From Pseudocercospora fijiensis CIRAD86 (taxonomy: Eukaryota > Ascomycota > Dothideomycetes > Mycosphaerellales > Mycosphaerellaceae), in assembly GCF_000340215.1 (NCBI RefSeq), contig NW_006921536.1, positions 3,467,918-3,531,917 on the forward strand: a stretch of DNA of 64,000 bases, read 5' to 3'. Each line of letters begins with the position of its first letter. The stretch's first letter is position 1. This document shows positions 10,000-20,019 of this stretch, in pieces. Made by a program: the position numbers and the translations under genes. Below the pieces are notes generated by a model. The model worked only from the letters and a program-made list of their open reading frames with translations, was not told where the DNA came from and did no database searches.

Positions 10000-11514
10000 C
10001 TATTTGCCGTAACCCTGAAAATTTCCGAAACCTCCATACGGCGTCTGGGTATTGAGTCCTGCATGACTTGTAGTCGGTGTGCTCGGGTTTCCGCTGGGTG
10101 TAAAGTTCGCGCCTGCCGCTCCAGTGCCTGATCCTAGCCCACTGAGAACGCCTCCATTTCCACCAGCACCGTTCGGCTGACCTGCTGGAGTACCTTGCGC
10201 TGCGAAAAATTCTTCACGATATTGCTGAGATGCAGGCTGAGGTACGCCATGAAGACCGTATATTTGGTCAGACAGTTCATCTTCGAGATCTCCTTGGAAA
10301 ATCTTCTCCTTCATGGCCCAGAAGACAGCCCCAGTAAGCCACGCGTCTGAGCCAGCAGTGTGTGATGTGCCTACTCGTTGACAGCCGAGCTCAGCAGCGA
10401 GGTCTCCAAGACCGCTCTTACCACCAAGAGTGTCGACGAGTTGCGTTGCAGAGTCGGTCAATTGGTGTTGTACTCGTTTTCGCTGAGCGTGGCGCAATAG
10501 AAACTTGATATCCCACAGCTTCGGGAAGAACATTGTGACAAGCTCGAAAAAGTCGCCCTGGTCCATAGGCAGGGCATCGTTTGACAAAATCTTGATCAGA
10601 TAGCCAAAGTCGTAACCACTGTGGAAGCTCAGCCAGTGGACGTCCGGATTGAATGCCAGTCCAGAAGTCGTGAGCAGAGCTCCGAAGGCTTCCTGTGAGA
10701 TGCCCATTTCCATGTGTCTTGCAAAGTCCACGCCTGATTGCTTGAGCAGTTCGATCGAGCTCTCAGCGTACATGTCTTGCTCAAGATTGAATTGGAAGTT
10801 GAAGACCCATGTGCATGGGATGTTCTGGTTCAAGAGGGCGTTGCTATAGCCAGGCGTTCTAGTGTTCGGCTGGAAACTCGGATCTTGTGAGGGAGGTAGG
10901 CCGCCCTCGGCAGTCCATAATGTGATACCGACCTGAATCGGCTTCAGGATGTCGACGTTACATCGCAAAGTCTGATAATGGTACTCGGCCTTGCTGCCAG
11001 CGAAAGTTCCCATCGGACGCGCAACAATTCCGGGAAACTCTGCATCCATCGAGACGAAGGGATACTTCTGGATGAGCTGTCGCAGCATGTGCATTTCAGC
11101 GTCCAGATTGTGCCTCCATACCTCCCGTATTCGCGCGGCAGCACCAGTCTTCATGCCCATTCCCGCCGCCTCAATCTGATGCCCATGCTCCTGCATAGCA
11201 GCGCCGCGAGCAAAGCCTGCTTGCGCCGCTGCCGACCCAAGACCTTGGCCACCTCCAATCATTCCTCCGTTGAAAGGTTGATTTATCGAGGCCTGACCGA
11301 ACGCTGAGGCACCGTAGGGCGAGCTGGGGTTGAAGGGCGAAATGCCGCCGTTGAGCGCGCTGTTGCCAAAAGCATTTTGCGAGCCGAAAGAATTGGGCAA
11401 TTGCGTGGACTGCGACTGGTAATGCGAGGTCTGGGGGATTTGGTGATGCTGGTTGAGATGTGCAAATGGATTCGACATGTGCGATGGGTGCATGCGACCC
11501 ACCGCGGGAGGCAT
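10000..11514 (-). CDS. CAF1: CCR4-NOT deadenylase subunit CAF1/POP2
   Basis: Poly(A)-specific 3'-5' exoribonuclease of the CCR4-NOT complex, cytoplasmic mRNA decay. Single exon, 504 residues, ATG at 11514 with an in-frame stop upstream. Residues 1-125 are Gln/Asn/Gly-rich and disordered, as in fungal orthologs. The RNase D-fold domain starts at IREVWRHNLDAEMHMLRQLI. All four DEDD metal ligands are visible: D157 and E159 in MDAEFPG, Asp in HSGYDFGYL, and Asp in HTAGSDAWLT. The Gly/Pro-rich C-terminal tail lacks known domains. It is divergently transcribed from the complex I gene at 11905. Confidence 0.96.
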   Translation of the reverse strand: MPPAVGRMHPSHMSNPFAHLNQHHQIPQTSHYQSQSTQLPNSFGSQNAFGNSALNGGISPFNPSSPYGASAFGQASINQPFNGGMIGGGQGLGSAAAQAGFARGAAMQEHGHQIEAAGMGMKTGAAARIREVWRHNLDAEMHMLRQLIQKYPFVSMDAEFPGIVARPMGTFAGSKAEYHYQTLRCNVDILKPIQVGITLWTAEGGLPPSQDPSFQPNTRTPGYSNALLNQNIPCTWVFNFQFNLEQDMYAESSIELLKQSGVDFARHMEMGISQEAFGALLTTSGLAFNPDVHWLSFHSGYDFGYLIKILSNDALPMDQGDFFELVTMFFPKLWDIKFLLRHAQRKRVQHQLTDSATQLVDTLGGKSGLGDLAAELGCQRVGTSHTAGSDAWLTGAVFWAMKEKIFQGDLEDELSDQIYGLHGVPQPASQQYREEFFAAQGTPAGQPNGAGGNGGVLSGLGSGTGAAGANFTPSGNPSTPTTSHAGLNTQTPYGGFGNFQGYGK

Positions 11515-11904
11515 GTTGGCCGGCCTCCTCCTCTTAGGTTGTGCGCCTCCTATGGTGAAAGTCGCCGTGGGATCCAGTTCAGCTGCGGTGAAGTATCATG
11601 CCTGGGAAGGCTGCGCGTCGGAGAGATGTTGTGTGGTGTGATGATCGTACGCGGTCTTGCGAATACAGCTTCGCATGTGAGTCTGGAGAGTCGAGACAGA
11701 GAGTGCAGGGAGCTCTCTCTCCACACTCGCGGGCGGCGGAAGGTGCGGCGAGGAAAGCTTGGCGCGGGCAGGAGCGACATCGAGCTTTGAGCAAGTGCGA
11801 TGCGAGCCTGCAGACACTCATTGCCGCGCCATTGCATCTCACATGTATGCTCCGCCGCTGTCATAATCGTATGTAGAGCAGGCTAATACTCTACAGCACC
11901 TACA
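11515..11904. promoter_or_regulatory. Divergent promoter CAF1 / NDUFB3-like
   Basis: 390 bp separate two start codons on opposite strands. No discrete motif could be assigned. Several open frames on both strands here are composition artefacts. Confidence 0.55.
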
Positions 11905-12222
11905 ATGGCCCCAAAACAATCCAATCTCACCGGCTTTGACCCTCAAAAGTTCGCCGCCGCTGCCGGTCAACCCAAGAACGACCCATGGGCGCGAGCGTAC
12001 GTCTGCAGGAGAATGGCTAGCATTTCGAAGGAAGTATACTAATCTCGAGACAGTGAGGCATGGAGATACACTGGCCCTTTCACAAGATGGAATCGCTTCA
12101 AGGGCTCATTCCCCGGTCTCGGCATTGCGACAGTAGCATTTGCAGGCTACCTTGTATACGAACAGATGTTCCTCACTTCATCACACGGCCACAGCGACGG
12201 GCATGGGGAAGCTCACCATTAG
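11905..12222 (+). CDS. Complex I accessory subunit NDUFB3/B12-like
   Basis: Small single-span subunit of mitochondrial NADH:ubiquinone oxidoreductase (membrane arm). Exons are 11905-11996 and 12054-12222, giving 86 residues. The 57-nt intron has donor GTACGT, a perfect TACTAAT branch region and acceptor CAG. Features run in order: a hydrophilic start (MAPKQSNLTGFDPQKFAAAA), DPWARAEAWRYTGPFTRWNR with the family's DPWxRxEAWRY core, one membrane helix around LGIATVAFAGYLVYEQMF, and a His-rich tail (HGHSDGHGEAHH). Length and order match B12 proteins (about 75-100 residues). Confidence 0.88.
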
Positions 12223-12469
12223 GAGAAGCAATTAGTGGGGGAGAAACGGAATATGTACAGCGCATGGCCGAGGCGTTTATGGAGCAATGACTATGATATA
12301 CCAGTCCAGGAAGAAGAGACGCGCTCATATTAGCCACGGGAGGAAGGAGATGGGAGTGATCGATACTGGTTCTCTCAAGAGCTGCCAACCTGTCACGACA
12401 ACCGCAAGACAAGGCGGGCCAGTGCGCGAAGAGAGCATGCCGAAGAACCGACCTCCTACAGAGATCTTG

Positions 12470-13250
12470 CTAAAGCTCATCCCTCCCATCCTCTCCCACC
12501 ACACTGCCTTCATCCACCTTCCCATTACTTTCAACCTCATCCCCACAATCCCTCCTCTCAAACACAACTCCTTCTTCCCCAACCTCAACCCTCTTCTCCA
12601 TCCTTTCCATCTTCCTTCCAAAACACATCTCAGCCCCATACTCACAAAGAGCATGCACAACAACTCCACTATTCCATTCATACAAACTCTTATGAATCTT
12701 CCCAGTCTCCTCCACGTCTACGAGGAAAACAGCCATTTCGCCTAAAACCAATTAAACAAGGAACAACAGCTGATGGGTAAGGAGGCGTCTGCTTACGTAT
12801 GGGAAACTCCCCAATCGGCCATTCTCTATACCAAGTTATGGAATCACAAGTATGCGATAAAAATAATGTTTTGAATTCTCCTTGGACACCTGGAGAGGGT
12901 TGGACGAAACGTTGGAAGTATTCGTGACGGGAGTGTGCGACGGATGTGTTCAGCTAGTCAGTGTGTGAGCGAAGGGAGCATACCATCCAGAAACACTCTA
13001 TGGAGTATTGCACTTGCTGGCGCGCGCGTTCACGTAGCGGCTCCTGAATAAGAAACGCCAAAGAGTCCGAAACGATGGTAAAATTCTCGGTTGTGATATC
13101 CTGCATGAAGAATTCCCAATTATCTCTTTTGCCTGTGATGTTGTTCCATGCTTCGATAAAGTAGTCGACGCGGGACTGTGTAAGGCAAGTTCGTGCGAGG
13201 GTGAAGGGGAGGAGGATGGGGAGGACGAAGAGGAGGAATCGGGTGTGCAT
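12470..13250 (-). CDS. Secretory-pathway NTF2-like protein with C-terminal RDEL
   Basis: Hypothetical 231-residue protein. Exons on the minus strand are 13250-12984, 12953-12797 and 12741-12470. A signal peptide (MHTRFLLFVLPILLPFTLA) precedes a domain whose layout suggests an NTF2/SnoaL-like fold: helix CLTQSRVDYFIEAWNNITGK, a central SVAHSRHEYFQRFVQ segment, and final strands EMAVFLVDVEETGKIHKSLY (after a 55-nt intron). The last residues are GRDEL, an ER-retention-like tail (KDEL/HDEL class), suggesting an ER-lumenal rather than secreted protein. The first intron, as drawn, is only 30 nt (12954-12983); a weaker upstream donor would make it 60 nt and remove ten residues. The fold call is inference. 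Confidence 0.65.
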
Positions 13251-14051
13251 GATTGCAGACTCGAAAAACGCCAAGGTGGTGTACGTGTTTACGGTGCTGG
13301 AGAGCAAGTGCTTGTTGTATCTGCCTGTAGAGGCGAGGAGCTTGTTAGTGAGGCCGAAAGCGTGTTCTTGGAGGGGTTGATATGCGAGCTCGCCTGCGAA
13401 CAGCGAGCTCTCATTGCGAGTAGGACCTGTCACTTGCGCTCGCAGTGTCACGGAGTTCGTGGATATGGATACGTTTGAGAAATGGCGCCACGCACTGCAG
13501 TGACGTGATTGGATGGGTTGCAAAGATGGTATCTGCTTCTACTCCAACCAATGGCAGTCATTCTCTTCTTTACTCAGAAAGCGATACGCAGTTTTGCTTC
13601 TATGGTAATTTCAGCAGGCATGGCATCAGTCCACGCTGTGGTCCAAGGTCGGTCTGTGAATGCTGTCGATTCATTGCCCTTGATGACGTTCCTCCGACTT
13701 CCAGTCGGACCGGGAACCTGCTTGCGGCGGATGTCCCACCTCGTCTGCCCGGTCGTGTTCTACGTCTGGAAACATGTCGGTGCTAAGCTAAATCGCTCCT
13801 CGTGCTTGAGCGCCCTTCTTAATGGATCAATATCGGATTCTTGCTCAGCCCAGATTTGGTCTTGCTGATATGAATCGCTAGCAGCGTATGGCTGTTCATT
13901 TCGGGCTGTTTTCGACGGGTTGTAATCAGCGCCAGCGCAATCGTCCTCGGGGTGGCCAGGCCCTCGGGATGGGAGGATCATCCTCTCAGAAGTAGGCCAG
14001 TAGTGCACCAATCCGTTGCCTGAAGGCATCATTTGGATCGTTCTTGGCGTG
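13251..14051. other. Intergenic, about 0.8 kb
   Basis: It lies upstream of the NTF2-like gene and downstream of BUR1. An open frame on the minus strand at 13760-14386 partly overlaps BUR1 in another frame and is a shadow. No feature was seen. Confidence 0.4.
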
Positions 14052-16055
14052 CTACCTACGATAAAGCTCTCGTTCTCTATTCTGCAATCTTTCTCTTCGA
14101 TCCCGGTCTGGACTTCGACTTCTAGTCCGTCGCTGGTCTGAGTATCCTCGATCTCGAGCATCTCGATATGGATCGCCACGTGTACCAGGACGGTCCGCAT
14201 CACGGTACTGACGTGGTGGCGGTGCGTCCGAATCTCGGTATGGATCTCTTGGAGGCCTGTCGCTATCTCGATAGATGTGCTCGCGGCTATCACGACGACC
14301 TCGATCGTAGCCATCGCGTGCATCACGTATGTCTCGTGGCGGTCGATCGTCGCGTGGCGGTCTGTCGTATGGTGGCGGACCTCCACTCTGGTATGACGGG
14401 ATATATGTATCTACATCGTTTCGAGCTCCACCTCTGGGCGGTGGTGGACCTCGGTCAGGGCCTCGATCTGGGCCACGCTCGGGTATTCGATCTGCAGCCG
14501 CGGGCGGTGGTCGAGGTGGCAGGCCGTCGGGGCGAGGTGGAAGAGAGTGCCCATTCGACGGCATAGGTCGAGGTGGGCGGTCGTGATCGCGTTCGCGGTA
14601 GGTTGGCTGTCTACCGGATGGTGCTGGCGGGGGCCCTCTTCGGTCATCATAGCCTCGAGGCGGGCCGCGATACGCACCTGGAGGACCTTGATCACGTCCA
14701 CCATAGCCGCGACCTCCACGATCGCCGTAGCCATTTTGATACGACCGCCAGTCCTCCTCAGGACCCATGCCGATGGTGCCGCCTGCCGGAGCCGGAGGTA
14801 AGGCTCTCTGCTTCTCTTGGTTGCCGCGACGTCTAGAATCTAGCTCATGGCTGTCTTCGTATCTCGGTAGGTCGTCCGGTCTTGCTGGCAGAGGAGCTAC
14901 TTTGAAGTACTCGTGCTGCAGCGCGTCGATTGCATTAATCCGCTTCCGCCAGTCGAGACAAAGCAGCGACTTGAGCAGACTGAGCCCTTCCTTTCCGACT
15001 CCCGGCCATCTACCGAAGCGCTTGTCGATCTCTCCAGTCTGAGCTTCCCAGTCCTTGTGCCCTTCACAACCTGGTAGCTCGGACCAGCCAGGCATCGTTT
15101 GCTCATTAGGCGAACCGATGAGCTTGAAGATCTTGACACACTGGTCAAGGTCCGATCGTCCTTCCAAGATGGGTTTCTTTTCGAACATCTCTCCAAATAT
15201 GCAACCAATTCCCCACATGTCAATAGCCGGAGTGTACCGCTTGAGCGTGAGAAGTAATTCGGGAGGTCGATACCAGCGTGTGACGACTAAGCTGGTGTAG
15301 TCTCGCACAGCATCGCCGTTGCCGCGACCAGGTTGTGGCGTCTGTCCCTCGTAATGTCGTGCCAAGCCGAAATCAGCGATTTGGAGAATTCCTCGATTGG
15401 AGATGAGGATGTTCGCTGCCTTCATGTCTCGATGAAGGATATGTGACTTGGTAGTGTTAGCTACGGTACAACAATCCTCTCAACGCCGCCACTTACATCG
15501 TGCAGATAGCGCAGACCCTCCAACAGCTGCAGCATATAGCATTTAATCTGCGCAGTGTTGAATTGGATGTCCGGATTCGTCAGCATCCCACTCAAGTCGT
15601 GATCCATATACGGCATGACCATGTAAAGTGTCGCGCGTTTCTTGCCGGCCTTTGCTTTCTCGTCCGCTGCATCTAGCTGTCAGCATACCCTTCTCGCAGG
15701 CCTCAAGGCACCTCTTGCTGCCATGCTCCTGCTCACCTGGCTGCCGCTCAACCGCCATCTCCTCCAAACGCAGAATATTGGGATGGCTCAACATCTTGAG
15801 CAGTTTCACTTCTCTCAAAGCGGTAATAGGAAAGCCATCTTTCTCGTTATGCATTAAAATCTTCTTCAAGGCAACAATATTTCCCGTCCGGCGGGACTTT
15901 GCTTTGCTGACAACTCCGAAAGTACCCTCTCCCAGCTTCTCTTTCATTACTTCATATTCTGATATCTTGGCGCTGCCTCGAAAGCGTCGCTGGGTCGGAT
16001 CTGTGAGACCAGGTGGCGCCGCCGTGTTGAGTGAAGGCGAGTTGCCTGACGACAT
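14052..16055 (-). CDS. BUR1: BUR1/SGV1 cyclin-dependent kinase (CDK9 class)
   Basis: Nuclear CDK that phosphorylates RNA polymerase II CTD/Spt5 to promote elongation. Exons on the minus strand are 16055-15737, 15672-15497 and 15446-14052, giving 629 residues; introns are 64 and 50 nt. Motifs in order: glycine loop [12 protein letters not shown], lysine VALKKI, the CDK9 helix [11 protein letters not shown], catalytic [13 protein letters not shown] (joined across intron 2), [10 protein letters not shown], and the T-loop [12 protein letters not shown]. The C-terminal 270 residues are Arg/Gly/Pro/Asp-rich ([10 protein letters not shown], many DRPPR repeats), as in filamentous-fungal BUR1. Splicing gives [20 protein letters not shown] across intron 1, which confirms the phase. 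Confidence 0.95.
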
Positions 16056-16457
16056 GTCGGTGTATGCGCAAGTGCGCGTCGTTAATTATTTCGTGTCACG
16101 AATGGTATCAAAAGCTTTGGCGACGGTCGTTCAGCGTAGGTATCCAGCGGGCGTTGAGAACGGGCCGCGCGTGCGATATATGGTAATAAGTCGGCGCGCA
16201 TGTCTGACAGTCATCACCGAGCTCGATTCGCGCGGACGTGCGTGTGTTTCGATAGTGCTTTGACTCGCGGTCGCAAAGGGTTGCAAAGGTAAGGTTCACA
16301 GTGACGATCGCGACGCCTCAGGCCTCAGGTCCGAAGATCCTGGCGTCACGCTCGATTTGGCCTAGCGTCAGAGAGCATTGCTGCTTACCACCGACTTCAC
16401 TTCTCGCATTGACGTTGGTACACCAGCCAAGCACTCGATGAGGGCCTGATCGCAGCC
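16056..16457. promoter_or_regulatory. Divergent promoter BUR1 / small complex I gene
   Basis: 402 bp between opposing start codons. No motif could be assigned with confidence. Confidence 0.5.
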
Positions 16458-16753
16458 ATGAGACGTGAGAAATACCGTACAAATACCCTCCCGCACAATG
16501 CTGACCGTTTAAAGCCACATTCGCGCGATTGGCACAGGCCGCAAAGGGCCACGGAGGTCACCCAATTCACATCCACCCACCACACATTGCGTACAGAGTA
16601 TTCGCGACAGGCCTTGGAGCATCTATGTGGTTTTTCGTATGTGAACGACTTCCGGTACGCGTACAACTGAGACTGACGGCGAAGCAGCTGTTTTACCGAG
16701 CGCGATACGACCTCCCCGTCCTGCTCGGCTTCAGACATCCATGGGATCACTGA
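16458..16753 (+). CDS. Small mitochondrial membrane protein, complex I NDUFB2 (AGGG)-like
   Basis: 64-residue protein encoded by three exons: 16458-16464 (only 7 nt), 16515-16636 and 16688-16753; introns are 50 and 51 nt, each with a CTGAC branch site. The spliced start reads MRPTFARLAQAAKGHGGHPI, a basic mitochondrial-type leader with a His-rich patch. One helix follows (FATGLGASMWFFLFYRARYD), ending in LLGFRHPWDH. The MWFF-YR-LG-HP order resembles NDUFB2 of complex I and a family of small fungal proteins with the same HPWDH end. The frame and splicing are well supported; the complex I assignment is by resemblance. Confidence 0.72.
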
Positions 16754-17277
16754 ATGGGAAGAGGAGACGCCGAGGGGGTTCAAATACGAGGATCGGGCAA
16801 ATTGGGGAGGTGGAGAGCCTACACTGCATATGTATAAATGGGCCTAAGTCTAGAGAGGAGTTCGGCGCTTGCATGTCAGGAAATGCTAAATCCAAACAGC
16901 TCCTGGCAATGTCATGCCCTTTGTGAGATACGTGTATGTCGTCGAGGTGCCACTTCACAATACGAATAGCGGGCATGAAGAACTCTCACTCGTCAAAGCA
17001 TCATCCATGGGATTAAAGGAGACGCAATCGCGCATCTCGCACATGGAAAAGCTGACCGACTTGTAGATGTAGCACAAATGCATTGTGGGCAACGAGACTG
17101 CAGCATTTTGAATCTCGGAGGTGGCTTTGCAACTTCACTTGCTGACCGGTGAAGTGAACGTGAACGTTTGCAAAGCATTGACCAAACTACAGCACCCCCT
17201 TCCTCAACCATCTCGACTAATGGCATCACTCAAAGCCGCGAGATCGACTCACTGCTGCATTTCATAAAACCGCCACG
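16754..17277. other. Intergenic, about 0.5 kb
   Basis: It separates two plus-strand genes. No coding or RNA signal was seen on either strand. Confidence 0.4.
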
Positions 17278-17925
17278 ATGGTTCGTGATGCGGACTGGTA
17301 TACCTCCGGCTTCGTCCCAGAAACACCACCAAGCTCAACTCGCCCCACACTATCGAGAGAATCAAGCAAAGCATCCTCAAGTGCCGAAAATGCTGCAACC
17401 TCAGACTCGAAAGCCAACAACTCACAAACCATTCCACCTCCACCAGAACTGTGCAAACCAACGTTCCGCATGACACCTCGCAACCGCCAAGAAACCACCA
17501 ACAAAGTCATTCAAGACGCTGGAAAAGCCGCGGCTGAGCACCTGAGATCTAGCTTCAAAGGCGCCTCAAAGCTGAACCCGTACTTGCGGGAAATCGCTAA
17601 GCTCGAGAATTATCCCGAGCGGAACGGATTCGATTGGGATGCTGCGAAACGCAAAGCTAGGGCTCGGGGGTGGAAGACGGGTATTGAAGGTGGCACCAGT
17701 ACGCCTTGGATGCGGAAAGATGCTTTGCGTAGGAGTTATGAAGGATTGAATAAGATCGCGAAAGAAGTTGCACCAGCGGTGGAGTCGCCAGCTGGAGATG
17801 ATGTGCAGCGTGCGCCTATGCCGAATGGGAAGCTGAGGAGGATTGAGAAGACCAGGGTCAAGAAGGCGCCGAATTCGGCAAGGGATAATACTGATACGAT
17901 TGATCTGACTGGGGATTCTCATTGA
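17278..17925 (+). CDS. Hypothetical protein with a C-terminal SUMO-interaction-like motif
   Basis: 215 residues, single exon, ATG at 17278. Family not recognised. Residues 1-60 are Ser/Thr/Pro-rich and disordered. The middle (TTNKVIQDAGKAAAEHLRSS, then NPYLREIAKLENYPERNGFD) is helical and charged. The tail is basic (KLRRIEKTRVKKAPNSARD) and ends in DTIDLTGDS, which matches the I-D-L-T-hydrophobic-acidic pattern of SUMO-interaction motifs. Basic tail plus SIM-like end suggests a nuclear protein (inference). Confidence 0.7.
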   Translation: MVRDADWYTSGFVPETPPSSTRPTLSRESSKASSSAENAATSDSKANNSQTIPPPPELCKPTFRMTPRNRQETTNKVIQDAGKAAAEHLRSSFKGASKLNPYLREIAKLENYPERNGFDWDAAKRKARARGWKTGIEGGTSTPWMRKDALRRSYEGLNKIAKEVAPAVESPAGDDVQRAPMPNGKLRRIEKTRVKKAPNSARDNTDTIDLTGDSH

Positions 17926-18513
17926 GCGAGGCGAGGGGCGGAGGTAGTTAAGTGGTACTCGTTCTGTCCGGGGTTTGGCTAGCACTATCAAGGCGGCATG
18001 AATCTGAAGTGAGGCTGGTAAAGAAGGCCAAGATGGCAGGATGACGCTTTTTGGAGTACATTCATGACTATGTGCAAATCGAGGCGCTACTTGGGCGACG
18101 CAGATTCACAGGCCGCCACGAAAAGCCGCGCTTGTGCATGCTGATTGCAGATAAGCAAATGCTTTATGACGCGAAGAAACCCCAGTCGCGGTCTGAGCAC
18201 TTCATACAGCGAACCCTTCTACACCCTGAACGCCTGTCCTCCAAATGCTGCTCTCTGAGCAATGCTGAACCATGAGCGCACATCCGCTGAGAATAAGTTC
18301 TGGGGCCTTCTTCACTTGTTCCCAGATAATAGCTCTTCCACGCTGTATCAGGGTATCATCGTTTCCAAATGCCCGCCAGTCGGCCTTGTCCATGAAAGCT
18401 TGCATTCCATGTTCGTGAGTAGGCCAAGAGTCGATTTCCGCCGGCTACCGATCAGGGTCTTCCACCCACCACTTCCGTACGATTTCAGTCAAAGGATGCC
18501 CAATCCAAGCCTT
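17926..18513. other. Intergenic, convergent, about 0.6 kb
   Basis: It lies between the 3' end of the hypothetical gene (plus) and the FLX1-like gene (minus). No feature was seen. Confidence 0.4.
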
Positions 18514-19536
18514 CTAAGCGTCGACTGGCCCTTCGCCGGCCCAGAATCGAGGCAAATAGTACTTCATATTCTCATACACCAAGAATGTTACGCAGGTGCT
18601 TGGCAGCACACGTACTATGTTTGGTGCCAATCCTTTGTAAAATCCAGCGATGCCTTCGTTTCTGAACACTTTTCCGACCACGTCCCACGCACCTTTGTAC
18701 CTCTGTGGAGCATCGTACGTCTGCAAGCGGGCCCTAACCACTTGATAAGGGTACGTGATGCTGCCTGCGAACATTTTGCTGACGGCACTGAGTTGGAGGT
18801 AGTCGAGATTGGTAAGACCTTCCTTTCCACCTGTGCGGTGCAGTGCCCATCGATTCTTGAGCTGTTCATAGGCCATGAATTGAATGGCGCCATGAGAAAC
18901 ACCGAAGAGAGATGGCAAGAGACCGCGATAGAATCCGCGAACTCCTTCTGATCGGTATAGAGATGTAGTGCCTTCCAAAATCGACTTGTATGCACCAGGT
19001 GCATTGCGGGCGGTCGATAGCATGCGAGTCTTGATGACCCATATCGGATTTGTGAAGACCGCTGTCAAGATCCCAGCAACTCCAGACGCAATAAAATAGT
19101 CCGAGCTCTTCAGCTGCGCATTCTGACTTCCTTGACTGCTTACGCGAGCTGCGCGCACAAGATCCTTGATGTTTCCATACCACATAAAGTAGAGTGCCCA
19201 ACTGACACTATTTCCGATCATGTTTGGCATGAGACCTCTGTAAAAAGCCCGCACCATAGCACCGCTCTTTTCATATCCACTTTGCAAAGCTCTGCTCATT
19301 TCTGGTGTCGGTCCATGGAGTGCTTCGCTCGCAATCGTGCGTATGACGCGGATGCTGCCACCCGGTCTTGTGCGTTCATTTTGTTCTATTTGCAGTCTTG
19401 TCTTCACTACATCGAATGGGTGGACAGCCAAGGTCGAGACAACGCCGGCGGTAAAGCCAGCGGCGGACTCGACTAGGGAGGGTGAGAGGGCGACGCTCGG
19501 CTGTCGTCCTTCCAAAGGAGGATAGACCCGAGGCAT
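18514..19536 (-). CDS. FLX1: Mitochondrial carrier, FLX1/SLC25A32-like (FAD/folate)
   Basis: Inner-membrane solute carrier of the SLC25 family, 340 residues, no intron. Three Solcar repeats are complete: HPFDVVKTRLQ (about residue 38), NPIWVIKTRML (about 163) and YPYQVVRARLQ (about 265), each followed by the G-x-GFYRGL type signature (AFYRGLMPNMIG, GFYRGLLPSLFG, GFYKGLAPNIVR). The PNPIW-type second repeat and NSVSWALYFMWYG after repeat 1 are typical of the FLX1/folate subgroup. The likely substrate is FAD, based on fungal orthology; biochemical specificity cannot be read from sequence. Confidence 0.9.
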   Translation of the reverse strand: MPRVYPPLEGRQPSVALSPSLVESAAGFTAGVVSTLAVHPFDVVKTRLQIEQNERTRPGGSIRVIRTIASEALHGPTPEMSRALQSGYEKSGAMVRAFYRGLMPNMIGNSVSWALYFMWYGNIKDLVRAARVSSQGSQNAQLKSSDYFIASGVAGILTAVFTNPIWVIKTRMLSTARNAPGAYKSILEGTTSLYRSEGVRGFYRGLLPSLFGVSHGAIQFMAYEQLKNRWALHRTGGKEGLTNLDYLQLSAVSKMFAGSITYPYQVVRARLQTYDAPQRYKGAWDVVGKVFRNEGIAGFYKGLAPNIVRVLPSTCVTFLVYENMKYYLPRFWAGEGPVDA

Positions 19537-20019
19537 AGGTGCGGTGGTGAGTGCTCGCCGAAGTTGGTCATGCTTGCTGCATAATAGGCAGTCGACGGTT
19601 CAGCGGAAGGCAAGCTTCAAGCTTCGAACGACGGTGAAGGAAGAGTGGGATTATAGTGAAGCTATCGGGTTCGGAATTAAGCTGCCGCTCTCGGGAACAG
19701 CTTTTAAGCAAGCTCTCAATCAAATATCTATTCACCAGTTTCATTCCTTCGGAAAGTCACATGCCGGCCTGCTTTAGCGCGAGAGAGAGCAGGCAGTGTT
19801 CGAGTCCAGCCACTGCGAATGCATTGCCAGCCTCTTGCGCTCAGCCGACTCGACACTGCAAGCGCCTGCAACCACGTCACGCATCCTTGCTTGCCTCTCG
19901 CGCCCTCGCGGGCAGTGAATGCTGCAATGCCCATCTAGATCTTCTCAAATGCAGATTCGCCGGTAGGTATATCTCTCCCTCACCACCACCCTGCCTCTGC
20001 CTCTACTTCCTCCTACGAT
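19537..20019. promoter_or_regulatory. Divergent promoter FLX1 / T5orf172 gene
   Basis: 483 bp between opposing starts. A pyrimidine-rich CCCTCACCACCACCCTGCC tract lies just upstream of 20020. No other motif was assigned. Confidence 0.45.

Noticed and set aside
13760..14386. 208-codon minus-strand frame
   Set aside because: His/Thr/Ile-rich shadow of the BUR1 Arg/Asp-rich tail in another phase.
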